A stretch of 64,000 nucleotides of DNA from DASTFP01 sp963816855. GTDB lineage: Bacteria > Verrucomicrobiota > Verrucomicrobiia > Chthoniobacterales > Terrimicrobiaceae. This document shows positions 45,413-55,614 of this stretch, piece by piece. Each line of letters starts with the position of its first letter. Position 1 is the stretch's first letter. The notes under the pieces were generated by a model. That model had not been told where the DNA came from. It did not search any database and saw only the letters and a program-made list of their open reading frames with translations. The position numbers and the translations under genes are program-made. The DNA lies in NCBI GenBank assembly GCA_963816855.1, contig CAWFMA010000003.1, positions 415,101 through 479,100 on the forward strand, written 5' to 3'.

Positions 45413-46498
45413 TCACGGCGCACGTGGATTGGCATGCACCCAACCCATGAAAATCTGGTAGCCGAGTGCCAGCAGTGTGGCGCCGACAAACATGCCGAGG
45501 ATGCCCTTGGCTGCCATGCCACCCAGTGCGCCGATCAGTATCACCGGCATCGGCGCCTCGACACCGCGTCCCAGAAGTAGCGGTTTCAGGATATTGTCGG
45601 CCATGCCGGCAATGAACAGCAGTACGCTGAACGAGATCGCCTCGACATTGCCATAGTCACCGCTCGACCAGATATAGCCGATCGCCGGCAACGTGACGAG
45701 CAGCGCCGGCAGCTGAGCAATGCCGAGCACCAGCACGATAGCGGACAGTGCGCCGGCCCATGGCACGCCGGCAATGATAAGGCAGAAGCCGATGATGATG
45801 GCCTGGATCAGTGCCACACCGATTACACCCTGGGCGACGGCGCGGATCGTCTGTGTCGACAGCTTGGTAAATGCAGCGCCGCGCTCGTTGCCCGCGATCC
45901 TCGAGAAAATGGCCAGGCAGGCTTGCGCGCCGGACCGGCCAAAGGCCATCAGAATGCCGGCAATGATCAGCGAGGCGATGAATTGCAGGATGCCCAGGCC
46001 AATCCCTGCTACAAAGGAGAGTGCCATCTTGGCCAACTCCCCGATCTTCGGTTGCAGGCTTTGCACCAGGGCTGGCAGGTCAGAATACGCCTTGCTCCAT
46101 AGGGCATGTATCTTTACACCCACAACCGGCCAGCTGGCTACGCTCTCTCTCGGTGGCGGCACCTTGAGCGTATTGTCCTGCACCTGCTTCACCAGGTCAT
46201 GCACCGAATCGGCCAGGGAATTGGTCAGCACTGCGGTCGGGACGACGATCAGGACAAGGCCCAGGATCACCAGCAGGGTTGCAGCACGTCCCTGCTTGCC
46301 CCCCACCTTCGATGCCAAGGCCTGATGTACGGGATACAGTGCCACGGCCAGGATCGATGCCCAAACCATCAGGCTGATGAAGGGCGCGAAAATCCGGTAG
46401 CAGAGCAGGGCGAGCATGAAGATGAGTGCTACGCGGATCAGCACATCCATCAGGCGGGAAGCAATACGTTGTTCCAGTTCATTCTCGGATATATTCAT
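45413..46498 (-). CDS. AI-2E family transporter (PerM/UPF0118)
   Basis: A 361-residue protein with about eight spans. The N-terminal pair is LIRVALIFMLALLCYRIFAP with LMVWASILAVALYPVHQALA; the family signature near the C-terminus is LKPLLLGRGVEAPMPVILIG. The central region between spans carries a soluble segment (VASWPVVGVKIHALWSKAYS). Members export AI-2 or act as Na/H antiporters; function here is open. The tone of the sequence is proteobacterial, and it adjoins the intron remnant, so transfer is possible. Its ATG overlaps the stop of an upstream open frame. Confidence 0.9.
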   Translation of the reverse strand: MNISENELEQRIASRLMDVLIRVALIFMLALLCYRIFAPFISLMVWASILAVALYPVHQALASKVGGKQGRAATLLVILGLVLIVVPTAVLTNSLADSVHDLVKQVQDNTLKVPPPRESVASWPVVGVKIHALWSKAYSDLPALVQSLQPKIGELAKMALSFVAGIGLGILQFIASLIIAGILMAFGRSGAQACLAIFSRIAGNERGAAFTKLSTQTIRAVAQGVIGVALIQAIIIGFCLIIAGVPWAGALSAIVLVLGIAQLPALLVTLPAIGYIWSSGDYGNVEAISFSVLLFIAGMADNILKPLLLGRGVEAPMPVILIGALGGMAAKGILGMFVGATLLALGYQIFMGWVHANPRAP

Positions 46499-46956
46499 GG
46501 GGTCTCCTTGGTCAGTGCTGCTGCGTCACTGATGATCTGTAATCTGCGTAGTCCTGGTTTGCACCACTGATCCGAGCCGGCCATCGCGTTTGGCCGGATG
46601 AGCGGCAAGCGGAAAGGCTGGGTCGAGCGCATTGGCGCCGGATCGCCGGCTCCCTGGCGGGCCAAGCTCCATGCGCCATCCCGCGGCAGAGCTGGCGAGC
46701 CGGGCACCGCCACCACCAGGTGCGGAATCGCGGGGTCGCCGTTGCAAATGACATCCACGCTGCTCGTCCGGAAAACCATGCCGGTTCCGAATGGCTCCCA
46801 CCCAGGTTCACGATGCAATGCACGGGCGCGCGCGCCGGCCGGTCAGCGCGAGCAGATTGGGGTCGTTTGACGAAAGGGGAAGTAAAGTGCGGCAAGGACA
46901 GGTTACATATTGGTATCCAATTGTATGCGTTCTTGTAAAGCGGGATAGCGATGAGC
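46499..46956. other. No firmly supported gene
   Basis: A minus-strand frame (46495-46818) ends ATGA on the AI-2E start and might be a coupled gene (RTSSVDVICNGDPAIPHLVV), but no family is recognised and its upstream part is not coherent. Confidence 0.3.
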
Positions 46957-46986
46957 CGCTAAATGCCCTAAAAATGGCATTTGGCG
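46957..46986. terminator. Stem-loop, possible terminator of the DUF4136-like gene
   Basis: cgctaaatgcc, an 8-base loop, then ggcatttggcg: an 11-bp stem with one mismatch. There is no following T-run on either strand, so rho-independent termination is uncertain. Confidence 0.3.
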
Positions 46987-46997
46987 AGCGTTGCAAC

Positions 46998-47573
46998 TCA
47001 ATCATAGGTCGTCGGTGGCCGCTTATCGTAATTTATTTCCCTTTCGTCAAACCACCTATACCGGCTCATCGCGACGAGGCTGCGCGTCGAGGTAGGTGTT
47101 TCTGTAGAACTGCCAGGCGATCCCGGCCTCGAGGTCGCAGTCCACGTTCTCGTCGGCCACCAGCCCAAAGCCGCCGGCATCGCCCCGGATCTCGGCAACA
47201 AATTCTTGCACAGCGTCCAGGTCGTCCGCAGCCCTACCATCGGCTCGATGTAGGCGCGACGGGCGCTGCTATTGAAAGCCACCTCGCGACTCCGGCTGCG
47301 ACCCAGGGCGTCCGCGGTCAGAGCGTTGCTTTCCGGTCCGCCGATGACCGCCGTGCCGGTGCCGCGGAAGACGAGCTTGTTCGTGGGTGTGTCCAGAAGG
47401 TCGAGAATCATCGTGCCCTCGGTGTAGTTGCTCGCCTCGGTGTAAGTGGATGGCGCGCCGGACCCCACGCCGTAGGTGCCGTAGCGGTAAGGCCAGGCTC
47501 GAGCGTAACCAGCGCCGTAGCCCCAATCGGTGACGGCAATGAGGGCGGAGAGTTTGGCGGCGGTGGATTGCAT
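46998..47573 (-). pseudogene. DUF4136-like secreted protein, truncated at the start
   Basis: SNYTEGTMILDLLDTPTNKL followed by VFRGTGTAVIGG is the conserved core of DUF4136 lipoproteins, preceded by the usual Gly/Tyr-rich stretch (WGYGAGYARAWPYRYGTYGV). The signal peptide and first 80 or so residues are missing, and the end lacks the family's final helix. A second frame inside holds FVAEIRGDAGGFGLVADENV, suggesting a frameshift near 47230. Confidence 0.5.
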
Positions 47574-47702
47574 GGGGATGCGTTTTCGTTAAAGTTGAGT
47601 CGAACGCCGCAGATCACGTGGCGTGGGCGGGCGGCTTTCTATCGGACCTTGGTCCTTTGCCGAACGCCAACGGGCGGATCGGAGGGCGAGAGAAAAGGGG
47701 CT

Positions 47703-49289
47703 TCAGAAAAACGCGGGGACGATGTCCACGAAGAGGATCTTCACGATGGTCATGGCTGGAAAGATCATAGCGTAGCCGATGTCCGGCCGGTCGGTGGGAG
47801 TGAGCTTGTTCGAGTAGGCGAGGATCGCCGGATTGCCACAGGCGCCCGCAACGATGCCCGCCACCTCGTCGAACGGCATGCGGAAAAAGAGGAGGCCCAG
47901 GGTCAGGATTGGCAGCACGAGCGCGACCAGCACAATTGCACCCAAGCCCAGCATCACCAATCCGGTCTCGGTGACGGTCGCGGCGAATTTAGGCCCCGAG
48001 GCCATTCCGACTTGCGCTAGGAACAGCGTGAGGCCCAGGTTGCGGATCACGAGATTGGCGGAAAACGGGATGGTCCAGTTCATGCCGCCCGTGCGGCGCA
48101 GTTTGCCGAGGATGAGCGCCATGATCAGCACGCCGGCCAGCCCCACCGAGAGCTTGCCGATGCCGGGGAGCGGAAGCTGGATCGCGCCGATCAGGAAGCC
48201 GAGCGCCATGCCGATGCCGATGGAGATGTAGCTGAACTCGGCGGTGCCCTTGATCGAGTCGCCGAAGTATTTGCGCATCGCCGTGAAATCGCCGCGATGG
48301 GCGAGCACGCCGACCCGGTCGCCGAACTCCAACACGAGATCCGGGCGCGGCAGGATGTCGGTATCGCCGCGGCGGACCTGGACGAGGACGGACGCCTTCT
48401 CCCCCGGCAGGTCGAGATCGCCCAGTGTTCTGCCCACCACCGTCGGGCGGGAAGCAAACACGCGCAGATAGTCGAGGTCCCGGCGGTCCGTGACGAGCTG
48501 GCCGTGGGCGGCTTCGCCCAGGATCGTGCCCGCCTGCGCGAGCGCTTCCTTGGAGCTAGCGGTCGCGAGCAGCACGTCATTTTCGGCGATGACGAAGTTG
48601 GGCGAGGCCGGCTCGTTGCGGCCCTCCCGGCGCAGCGCGACGATCTGCACCCCGCCGGGCAATGCGGTCATCAGCTCGCCGAGCGACTTGCCGGACAGTT
48701 CCGGATTGCGCACGGCGATTTCGAGAAGCTCCAGGCCGGTGCCCGTGGGCGCTTGGATCTTCGGCTTTAGCAAGGTGAAGGCGATGTAGAGGAACAGGAT
48801 CGGCCCGCCCACGCCTAACGGGTAGGCGACCGAGTAGCCGACTGCGGGATCGTCGTTGCCGAGCGTCGCGACCGCCGCCTGCAGCGCCGCCGTGCTGACT
48901 CCCGAACCAGCGAATAATCCCAACGCGTGCCCGAGTTTGAGGTCCATCATCTTCATGAGGGCGAGGCTCACCGCACCTGCTGCCAGCACGCCGGTCAGCG
49001 CGATCATGTTCGCCCAAAGCCCGCCACGGCTCGTTAGCCCGATGAAGAACTGCGTTCCGTATTGCACGCCCACGCCGTAGAGGAAGAGCGCCAGCCCCAG
49101 CGTTCCGACCATCGCCGACGGCACCGACTTCGGCGCGAACCAGCCCGTGGCGAGTGCGACGAAGAGCACCGCTCCCACGCCGAGAGAGAATCCCCTGACG
49201 TTGATTTCACCCACCAGATAGCCGATGGCGATCGTCAAGAACAGCGCCATCAACGGCTGTTGCTCGAGCAGTGTCTTGATTAGTGCCAT
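47703..49289 (-). CDS. AspT/YidE/YbjL-family antiporter with two RCK-type regulatory segments
   Basis: A 528-residue protein of full family length. Two membrane halves (LMALFLTIAIGYLVGEINVR to FTLLKPK, and GIGMALGFLIGAIQLPLPGI to the end) enclose a cytoplasmic part with two TrkA-C-like segments (FVIAENDVLLATASSKEALA; LEFGDRVGVLAHRGDFTAMR). The first half has LGLFAGSGVSTAALQAAVAT and the second GIVAGACGNPAILAYSNKL, the paired re-entrant signatures. Relatives exchange aspartate for alanine or carry other dicarboxylates. The gene stands alone; a dead relative lies beside pfkA. Confidence 0.9.
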   Translation of the reverse strand: MALIKTLLEQQPLMALFLTIAIGYLVGEINVRGFSLGVGAVLFVALATGWFAPKSVPSAMVGTLGLALFLYGVGVQYGTQFFIGLTSRGGLWANMIALTGVLAAGAVSLALMKMMDLKLGHALGLFAGSGVSTAALQAAVATLGNDDPAVGYSVAYPLGVGGPILFLYIAFTLLKPKIQAPTGTGLELLEIAVRNPELSGKSLGELMTALPGGVQIVALRREGRNEPASPNFVIAENDVLLATASSKEALAQAGTILGEAAHGQLVTDRRDLDYLRVFASRPTVVGRTLGDLDLPGEKASVLVQVRRGDTDILPRPDLVLEFGDRVGVLAHRGDFTAMRKYFGDSIKGTAEFSYISIGIGMALGFLIGAIQLPLPGIGKLSVGLAGVLIMALILGKLRRTGGMNWTIPFSANLVIRNLGLTLFLAQVGMASGPKFAATVTETGLVMLGLGAIVLVALVLPILTLGLLFFRMPFDEVAGIVAGACGNPAILAYSNKLTPTDRPDIGYAMIFPAMTIVKILFVDIVPAFF

Positions 49290-49328
49290 GACTCTTCCTG
49301 TGGCTAATTTGATTACTTAAGATACGGC

Positions 49329-49510
49329 GGCGTGCCATGGAACAACAACAACGCCGAGCACGCGATCAAGGCCTTTGCTACGCTCAGACATGTCATTAAG
49401 GGAGTCACTACGGAGAAGGGATTACGGGAATACCTCGTTCTAATTCTCGGATTTGCTCGAGGGGTGGTCCGCGTTTTGGTAAGCAGCTGCTTGTTCTTCT
49501 GGGCCGCATA
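49329..49510 (+). pseudogene. Transposase C-terminal fragment (IS66-like)
   Basis: VPWNNNNAEHAIKAFATLRH followed by TEKGLREYLVL matches the catalytic-Glu end of IS66-type transposases (NNxAExAIxxFxxxR). Homology ends after LVLILGF. No inverted repeats were identified. Confidence 0.6.
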
Positions 49511-49567
49511 AGCGCGGAAGATTTCGATCAATGTTTTTTCCACTCACCCTCGGCTGTGGTGGCAAAA

Positions 49568-51496
49568 TCATTCAACTCTTGACGAGCCCCGCGCGGCCGA
49601 CTCGCCGATCACGTTGAACTCTTGGTCGCCTGGCAGCTGATACAAAACGCGCCGGCGAAAATCCATGGCCCACGCTCTCAAGACACCGCTTTGCAATTCT
49701 CCGAAGCTGCCAAGCGGAAGGTAAATCTCCCATCCTCCCCGCTTTTGAGGCGCCGGCACGGCGAGGAATTCCAAATCCATGCGCGTGCTCCTAGCGAGAT
49801 ATTTCGGGGGGCTAAGCGGAGTGGCGGCAGCAATAGCAACCCATTCGCCGGCAGCATTCTGAGTGCCGAGGATTACGGCGTCCGCAGAACGTCCCTCATG
49901 CAAGAGTGCGGAGCCGGAAGCCCTCCATCCCTTCAGGCCCCGCATAGTCAGCTCCTCGAATTGCCCCCTTTTCAAACGCTTTGAGTCCCCCTCCTTTCCC
50001 AGAGCAGAAACCCGCAAATCTTCGGCGCGCTGCTCCATCATCCCCATTCGTTCGAGGCCTTCTGCCATTTGCAAGACAAGTATATCGCTGCCACCCAGCA
50101 TACCCGTCTCTCCCGTGTAGATTTTTCCCAGAAAATGCAGCTTTGCGAGGGCGTGCCAGCGCGTCGTATTCCACTCTTCCATCAGGTGCTGGCCGTAGGT
50201 CCAGTTGACTCCCTGGACAGCCAGATACAGGCCGGCCACGAGGCCCTGCGTCAAGAAAATCGCTTTGCTCCAGTTAGCAGAACCCGATCGAAAGAAGGAC
50301 GAGTCTTCGGACAGACCGGAAAGAGCTGACGAGAGAAGGGCGATGAGCGACACGATGCAAAACGTGCCAAATGTCGCGTAGCGTGGAGTCAGCGGCTGGA
50401 CGTCGCCTCGCCAGACGCGACCTACGCAGACGAAGGCTGCCGTAAGAAAGGTGAACAACAGAAGGCACACCCAAGGCAGCGCGCGGTGCCGGAACAGACC
50501 GCGCCACCAAGCCGCTGCGACTCCTATCAAGGCCAGAACGAGCACGATCGCGCCGCAGATGCGACTGAAGACGAGATTGTCTGACACAGGGAAGCCGCGC
50601 GCGACGGAATTACCAAACATAGCTCAGAATGAAACGCCCCATGTGAGCGAGGTGTAAGCAGGACGTTCCTTGAACTGATGTAGGGTGCTCATTGTCGGCG
50701 GGACGCCATCGTGACCGTAAGCATAGTCGGACGCGGCCGAGTTGTGTTCGAGTCCCCAAAAATAAAGTGTCACCGCCAGCGCCCCAAGAACAACCCACGC
50801 CATGGCAAAATTCCTGCGAACACCCTTTCGTAAGATGTCTGGGGCAAACAAGATCACCGGCAGGGCGGCAAGCCAGATCAAGTTGCCTTGCACGAAACTG
50901 AAGTTGCCAGCCAGCGCGAAGACGGCTGCCAGCACGAATTTCGGGAAGGCAGGAATTCGTGCATAAAGGGTGCAAAAGCAAAGCGCGAGGAAAGTATAAG
51001 GCAGGAAGTAGGCAAATTGCATCGGCCAAAGCCAGTTGTGGAACTGGATCGGGGAGAACAGGGCGATGTTCGCCAGCGCCCAGGTGCATAGGACGCTGGA
51101 TTTGTATCCGTTGAGCCGCACCATCAGCCAAAGCAGACAGGCCGAAATGATCGCCACAACCGCGAAGGTGATGAAGCATTGAACGCGATAATCGCCGTGG
51201 GTGGCAAACATCGAGGCGATGATGATCAGTCGCGGGAGCAGGAGCCTGTGTTCGTCGTGCGGCGCCCAAAGCTCCTGAAAGGTCAGCGTGCCATTCCTTG
51301 CTCTTTCCAGCAATGGAACAAACTGCCAGTCGTCCATGAACGGGACGTTTACGGCGAATCGGTGAATGTCAGCGAGCAGTGCCATCGCCGGCAGAAGGCC
51401 CACGAGAACCAAGGAGGCCCTGCCGATTTCGGGGCGAAAAATGAGCGCTGAGATCCGGTGCAGGTGGGGACGTTGCGCTCCAAAAGAAGCATCCAT
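49568..51496 (-). CDS. Large polytopic membrane protein (GT-C-like), interrupted by an in-frame TGA
   Basis: Two frames of 290 and 350 codons are in the same phase, separated only by TGA at 50624-50626 (GVSF*AMFGNS); TGG to TGA would explain it. The N-terminal loop VPFMDDWQFVPLLERARNGT and HDEHRLLLPRLIIIASMFAT resembles the acidic first loop of GT-C glycosyltransferases and of related unnamed proteins. About eleven spans are followed by a soluble C-terminal domain of 180 residues. It may use a lipid-linked sugar; no close family is recognised. Total 642 residues. Confidence 0.65.
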
Positions 51497-51729
51497 TAAA
51501 TTTCTTATCGGTTCCTTACAACTCTCGTCGCATCTTGCATACTAAAATGGCAGAATTGTTGCATACCCCTCATCTTCAAGGCAATCAGGTGAAACCCCCG
51601 ACCGATTGAATCGGGGAGTGAACAGCCCACAACTCCACTTGCATTTACGTGATTTGCCAAAGCGGAAGTGAAACCCCCCGGCGCGGCTTCCGGCCGACTT
51701 TCTCGTGGCTAGCGGAGAGGTTGTGTTGC

Positions 51730-51945
51730 CAGTCGGGTTGCCGGTGTCCTGCTTTGAAAGTGTTGGATGCGGACATGGACCAGTATATCCATGATAACAC
51801 CGACGATGAGATCAGCCATTTCACGTTCACTAACGCCTATCTGGCTTCGAAAGGGGCCCAACCCGTCAATCTGGATATTTTCTTACTGAGCCGAGCAGTC
51901 AGGCGATCGGCGCCCAGCACGAGCGAAAAATATCTACTTCCATAA
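51730..51945 (+). pseudogene. Ferritin-like domain protein, fragment
   Basis: VLDADMDQYIHDNTDDEISH followed by FTFTNAYLASKGAQPVNLD is the Glu/His-rich helix pair of secreted ferritin-like proteins. A frame change then gives LTEPSSQAIGAQ, which continues the family. The front and the rest are missing. Confidence 0.65.
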
Positions 51946-51952
51946 ACTCGCG

Positions 51953-54325
51953 ATGCACCGAGTAATTCGAATCGTTTTCGTCGTTATCCTGGCTTTGGTT
52001 TCAACCGACGCCAGGGCAGCAGGCCAGCAAGCTTCTGCCTCGCCTGCGAAACCGACTCCGGCGCCCACACCCATCCCACTCGCCAAAGTACCTTTGGAAG
52101 TGCAGTCCACGCTTGCCACTCTCCAGGAGATCGACGCGAACGTGTCGGGGGATCAGTCAAGCGCGGACGCCATCGGCCGCAAGCTCTTCGACCAGGCAAG
52201 TGAAATCGATGCGAGAATCGCCGACGACACGAGGCTCCTGACGACTAGTCCGTCCCTCGACATGGGTTACCGGCTCAAGCTTATCTGGCGAAATTTTCGC
52301 CTTCGTTTATCGGTGTCGGCTCGCGAGTTGACACAGCACGCCACAAGTTTGGAAGAGCAACTCGCGCGTTTGGATCAGTTGAACAAGACCTGGCAGGCAA
52401 CGCTGCAATCGGCAAAAGAGCAGGAAACGCCCCCGTCAGTCTTGCAGCGGGTGCAGAGTGTAGTCGACTCCGTTGCGCGGACGCGACAGGCGGCCGAATC
52501 CGGCCGAGACCATGTTTTGACGTTGCAGAGCCTGCTTTCCGAGGAGGAAGCCCGGGTACGAACAACTCTCTCTTCAATCGAGCAGCTAGAAACTCGGGCA
52601 TTGAAAAATATTTTTGTCAGAGATAGCCGGCCCATCTGGAGCCTTGAGACCAGTCTGGGCACAGAGTGGGAGAAGCACAGTGGCGAGTCGTTTTCTTCGC
52701 AACTGGAAACATCCACCGCGTTCACTAAACGACTCCCTTTTGCCTTCCTGATCCACGCTCTTTTCATTGTGCTGACGGCTTCCGCGCTTCACTGGATGCG
52801 GCGCAGAATACGAAAATTTGCGGAGGAAAAACCGGATCTGCAGCGTGCGCTGCCGATACTCGATCTCCCCGTTTCAACTGCCTTCGCGCTTTCAATGCTC
52901 CTCGTACCCTCAATCTACGTGCAGGCGCCCCGCTTGATTTTTGCAACCATGGGTGCCGTAACGCTTATCCCAGCCGCAGTGGTTCTCCGACGATTATTGG
53001 AACGTCATTCGTATCCAATCATCAACGCGATCGTCATCATGTATTTCGTTGATCAGCTCCGAATACTCGCGGCGTCTCTACCGGTGTTGGCCAGGTTCAT
53101 ATTTCTCGTCCAAGTGCTCGGCGCGGCTGTCTTTCTTGTCTGGGTGCTTCGGAGTTGGCGCGTACCGGCGGAAGCTACTGAAACCCACGCCCGCATCTGG
53201 CGAACAATCCGAGCGATGGCCAAAATCGGGCTTATTCTTTTGCCGGCGGCGTTCCTCGCAAATATTTTCGGATACGTCAACTTGGGGAACCTTTTAGGAA
53301 TCGTTTTTCTCAGGAGCGTATACATCGCGGCCATGCTCTACACCGCCATTCGGATCATCGAAGGATTGATCATTATTGCCCTGCAGGTCCCACCACTTGG
53401 CTCGTTGCGGGTCATTAGTCTGCATCGCCCGATGCTGCAACGGCGGACGTGTCGCGGACTCGAGTTCTTGGCTTTTTTGTTCTGGTTGAACCTGCTCCTG
53501 AGCTTTTTCGGTCTATTAACTCCATTGATCGCGACGACTAAAGCGGCGCTGAGCGCCAACCTCGCGTTCGGTTCCTTCAGCATTACTCCGGGCCGAATCC
53601 TGGCATTCCTGATCACGGTTTGGGCTTCTTTTCTGGTCTCGAAATTCCTGCGGTTTCTGCTGGAAGAAGACGTCTACCATCATTTGCATCTCGAACGTGG
53701 CATTCCGTATGCGATCTCGACTATGCTTCACTATGTCCTCCTGCTCCTGGGATTCTTCGTCGGCTTGGGAGCGCTTGGCATTGATCTGACAAAGATTACG
53801 ATTCTGGCTGGAGCTTTCAGCGTGGGGATCGGATTTGGATTACAAAACGTGATCAATAACTTTGTGTGCGGTCTGATTCTGCTTTTTGAACGTCCGATCA
53901 AAGTCGGCGACGTCATCGAGGTAGGTGGCAAGGTGGGAGAGGTCAGCCGCATCGGCATCCGGGCCAGCGTTATTCGCACCGCGGACGGGTCGGAAGTCAT
54001 CGTGCCGAACGGATCACTCATCTCGACTCAGGTGACGAACTGGACCTTTTCGGATCGACGGCGCGCGATCGAAGTCTCCGTTAGTGTGACTGGAGGCGAG
54101 GATCCCCAGCGCGTGGTTGAATTGTTAAAACGTACTGCCGCTAGCCATCCTGATGTAGCCAAGGAACCAGTGCCGCAAGTTCACGTAGTCAACTTCAGTG
54201 CCGATGCGGTAACCTTTCAACTTCGAGCTTGGACCGATCGGCATCAGGACTGGGCTCAGGTGCGCAGTGATCTTTCCATCGCCATCAATGACACCTTGGC
54301 GCGCGAGAACATTGCAATCGCATGA
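51953..54325 (+). CDS. Mechanosensitive ion channel of the MscS family, large periplasmic-domain type
   Basis: A 790-residue protein. MHRVIRIVFVVILALVSTDA is a signal peptide. Residues about 45-265 form a helical periplasmic domain with coiled-coil character. About eight more spans precede the MscS core near residues 580-700: GIDLTKITILAGAFSVGIGF, GLQNVINNFVCGLILLFERP, and the beta domain IKVGDVIEVGGKVGEVSRIG with TADGSEVIVPNGSLIS. The C-terminal vestibule follows. It opens under membrane tension on hypo-osmotic shock. Size and layout resemble MscK/YbiO types. Confidence 0.93.
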   Translation: MHRVIRIVFVVILALVSTDARAAGQQASASPAKPTPAPTPIPLAKVPLEVQSTLATLQEIDANVSGDQSSADAIGRKLFDQASEIDARIADDTRLLTTSPSLDMGYRLKLIWRNFRLRLSVSARELTQHATSLEEQLARLDQLNKTWQATLQSAKEQETPPSVLQRVQSVVDSVARTRQAAESGRDHVLTLQSLLSEEEARVRTTLSSIEQLETRALKNIFVRDSRPIWSLETSLGTEWEKHSGESFSSQLETSTAFTKRLPFAFLIHALFIVLTASALHWMRRRIRKFAEEKPDLQRALPILDLPVSTAFALSMLLVPSIYVQAPRLIFATMGAVTLIPAAVVLRRLLERHSYPIINAIVIMYFVDQLRILAASLPVLARFIFLVQVLGAAVFLVWVLRSWRVPAEATETHARIWRTIRAMAKIGLILLPAAFLANIFGYVNLGNLLGIVFLRSVYIAAMLYTAIRIIEGLIIIALQVPPLGSLRVISLHRPMLQRRTCRGLEFLAFLFWLNLLLSFFGLLTPLIATTKAALSANLAFGSFSITPGRILAFLITVWASFLVSKFLRFLLEEDVYHHLHLERGIPYAISTMLHYVLLLLGFFVGLGALGIDLTKITILAGAFSVGIGFGLQNVINNFVCGLILLFERPIKVGDVIEVGGKVGEVSRIGIRASVIRTADGSEVIVPNGSLISTQVTNWTFSDRRRAIEVSVSVTGGEDPQRVVELLKRTAASHPDVAKEPVPQVHVVNFSADAVTFQLRAWTDRHQDWAQVRSDLSIAINDTLARENIAIA

Positions 54326-55094
54326 TGGGGTGCCTGCAGGAGCCATGCAAAAACTTACTCTAAGCCACCCTCCAAATGTGGTCATCGCAGAATCTGTTCC
54401 AAAACGTACCCTAGCCGAGTTGGGAAAGTTGTTGTTGATGTTCACCGTCCGTTTGGAGAGCAACCTCGCGGGCTGAAGGGAGGTCGGTCATTTTTGGAAT
54501 CCTCACCACTACCATTCTCCTCGCGCTCGCGCCGCAGTCGGGCTCTGGTTCGGATACCATTTGCTCGCAGCCCTCGTAATTCGCTTCCTGCCCGCGACCC
54601 ACACCCTGCTCTCCATGATCGCAACGCTCCACCACTCGCTGCTCGCTATCGCACTCAGAAACTCGGGGAATGACACGGTCCTGCCCTTTGATTCGGGAAA
54701 GCAGGTGACCTTCGAGTCCGTTCAGGTGTTCGACTATGGCGGAATTTGCGCTCATGAAAGGCTCGCTGGTTTGGATATGCCGAATTTCAGCCATTCGCGG
54801 AGTGCATAATCGGGCCGCCGCCGGGTGAACCATTTTGGATAGGAACCATCCGGATTCATTGGGGGAATCAGCCGTTTTCGGAACGGCCTCTCGCAATGGC
54901 GGACGATGGCCGTGAACTTGGGTAGCTTCCGCAGCTTTAACGCCGAAAAGTAGGGCTTGATGCTGCGCTGGTAGTTGGTCGTCGGCTTCCCGGCCCCCCA
55001 GCCCATGTCTTTTCGACAACCTCTCGTTCACCGATGTTCCTCGAGGCGATCGAGGCCGACTCATGATTGGCGCACGTGAAGATGAGTTCGCTGC
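54326..55094. other. Eroded region with a possible membrane-protein fragment
   Basis: On the plus strand, AAVGLWFGYHLLAALVIRFL and LLSMIATLHHSLLAIALRNS (about 54520-54670) look like a decayed membrane protein that I cannot name. On the minus strand RRYADVLMLNLSSELIFTCA (about 55030-55100) looks coding. No intact gene is present. Confidence 0.35.
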
Positions 55095-55614
55095 TCAAGT
55101 TGAGCATGAGGACGTCTGCGTAACGCCGGTCGAGCGAGCCGCGAAGGGAGGGCTGGGAGACTTCTGAGCAAGGCTATGAACTTCCGTGCCCGCCGGGATA
55201 ATCACGCGTCCGCCATTCCAAGCATCCTCAATGACCAAGCCGATGATTGGTGTCTCGATGTTGGTCGAATCCACCGTGTTCACAAGCTCGCAGCGGAGCA
55301 GCCGGCCATACGGGAGAAACCATTCGCTGACCGCTTGCTCCCTCATGGCGAAGATGATCTGGGGGATGGGTGGCGGTGGCTTGGGAGTAGGCGCGGCGCG
55401 GACGACGGTGTCGGACTGGACTGGAGTTGGCGTAGCCTGGGTCCGGGAGAGCGGCTGGATTTCCCTGCTGGAACGAATAACTCTTTGCCCGAGTGGCCTG
55501 CCTGGTGACGGGAGTGTTGTCGGGCTTGGGCTGCGGTGTGCGTCGCATCATTACGGCCGCAAGTGTGGGCGCGATCAGGGCGAAAGCGAGAGGCGTGCCA
55601 AGGTCGTTCCTCAC
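55095..55614 (-). pseudogene. VirB10/TrbI-like protein, frameshifted and truncated
   Basis: A GTG start overlapping the upstream stop gives VRNDLGTPLAFALIAPTLAA, a single membrane anchor, then a Pro-rich linker. After one shift near 55370 the VirB10 core appears: FLPYGRLLRCELVNTVDSTN and IETPIIGLVIEDAWNGGRVI. It ends after PAGTEVHSLAQ; the outer-membrane pore part is missing. VirB10 spans both membranes in type IV secretion. No other virB/trb gene is in the window. Confidence 0.65.

Noticed and set aside
44882..45580. 232-codon plus-strand open frame
   Set aside because: It is antisense to the group II intron remnant and the end of the AI-2E gene. The Pro/Leu/Ser-rich text is typical of intron antisense.
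46495..46818. 107-codon minus-strand frame ending ATGA on the AI-2E start
   Set aside because: The overlap is suggestive, but no family, signal or clear start supports it.
54411..55064. 217-codon minus-strand open frame
   Set aside because: No motif and a Ser/Arg/Glu-rich bias. Better coding signs appear on the plus strand in the same stretch.
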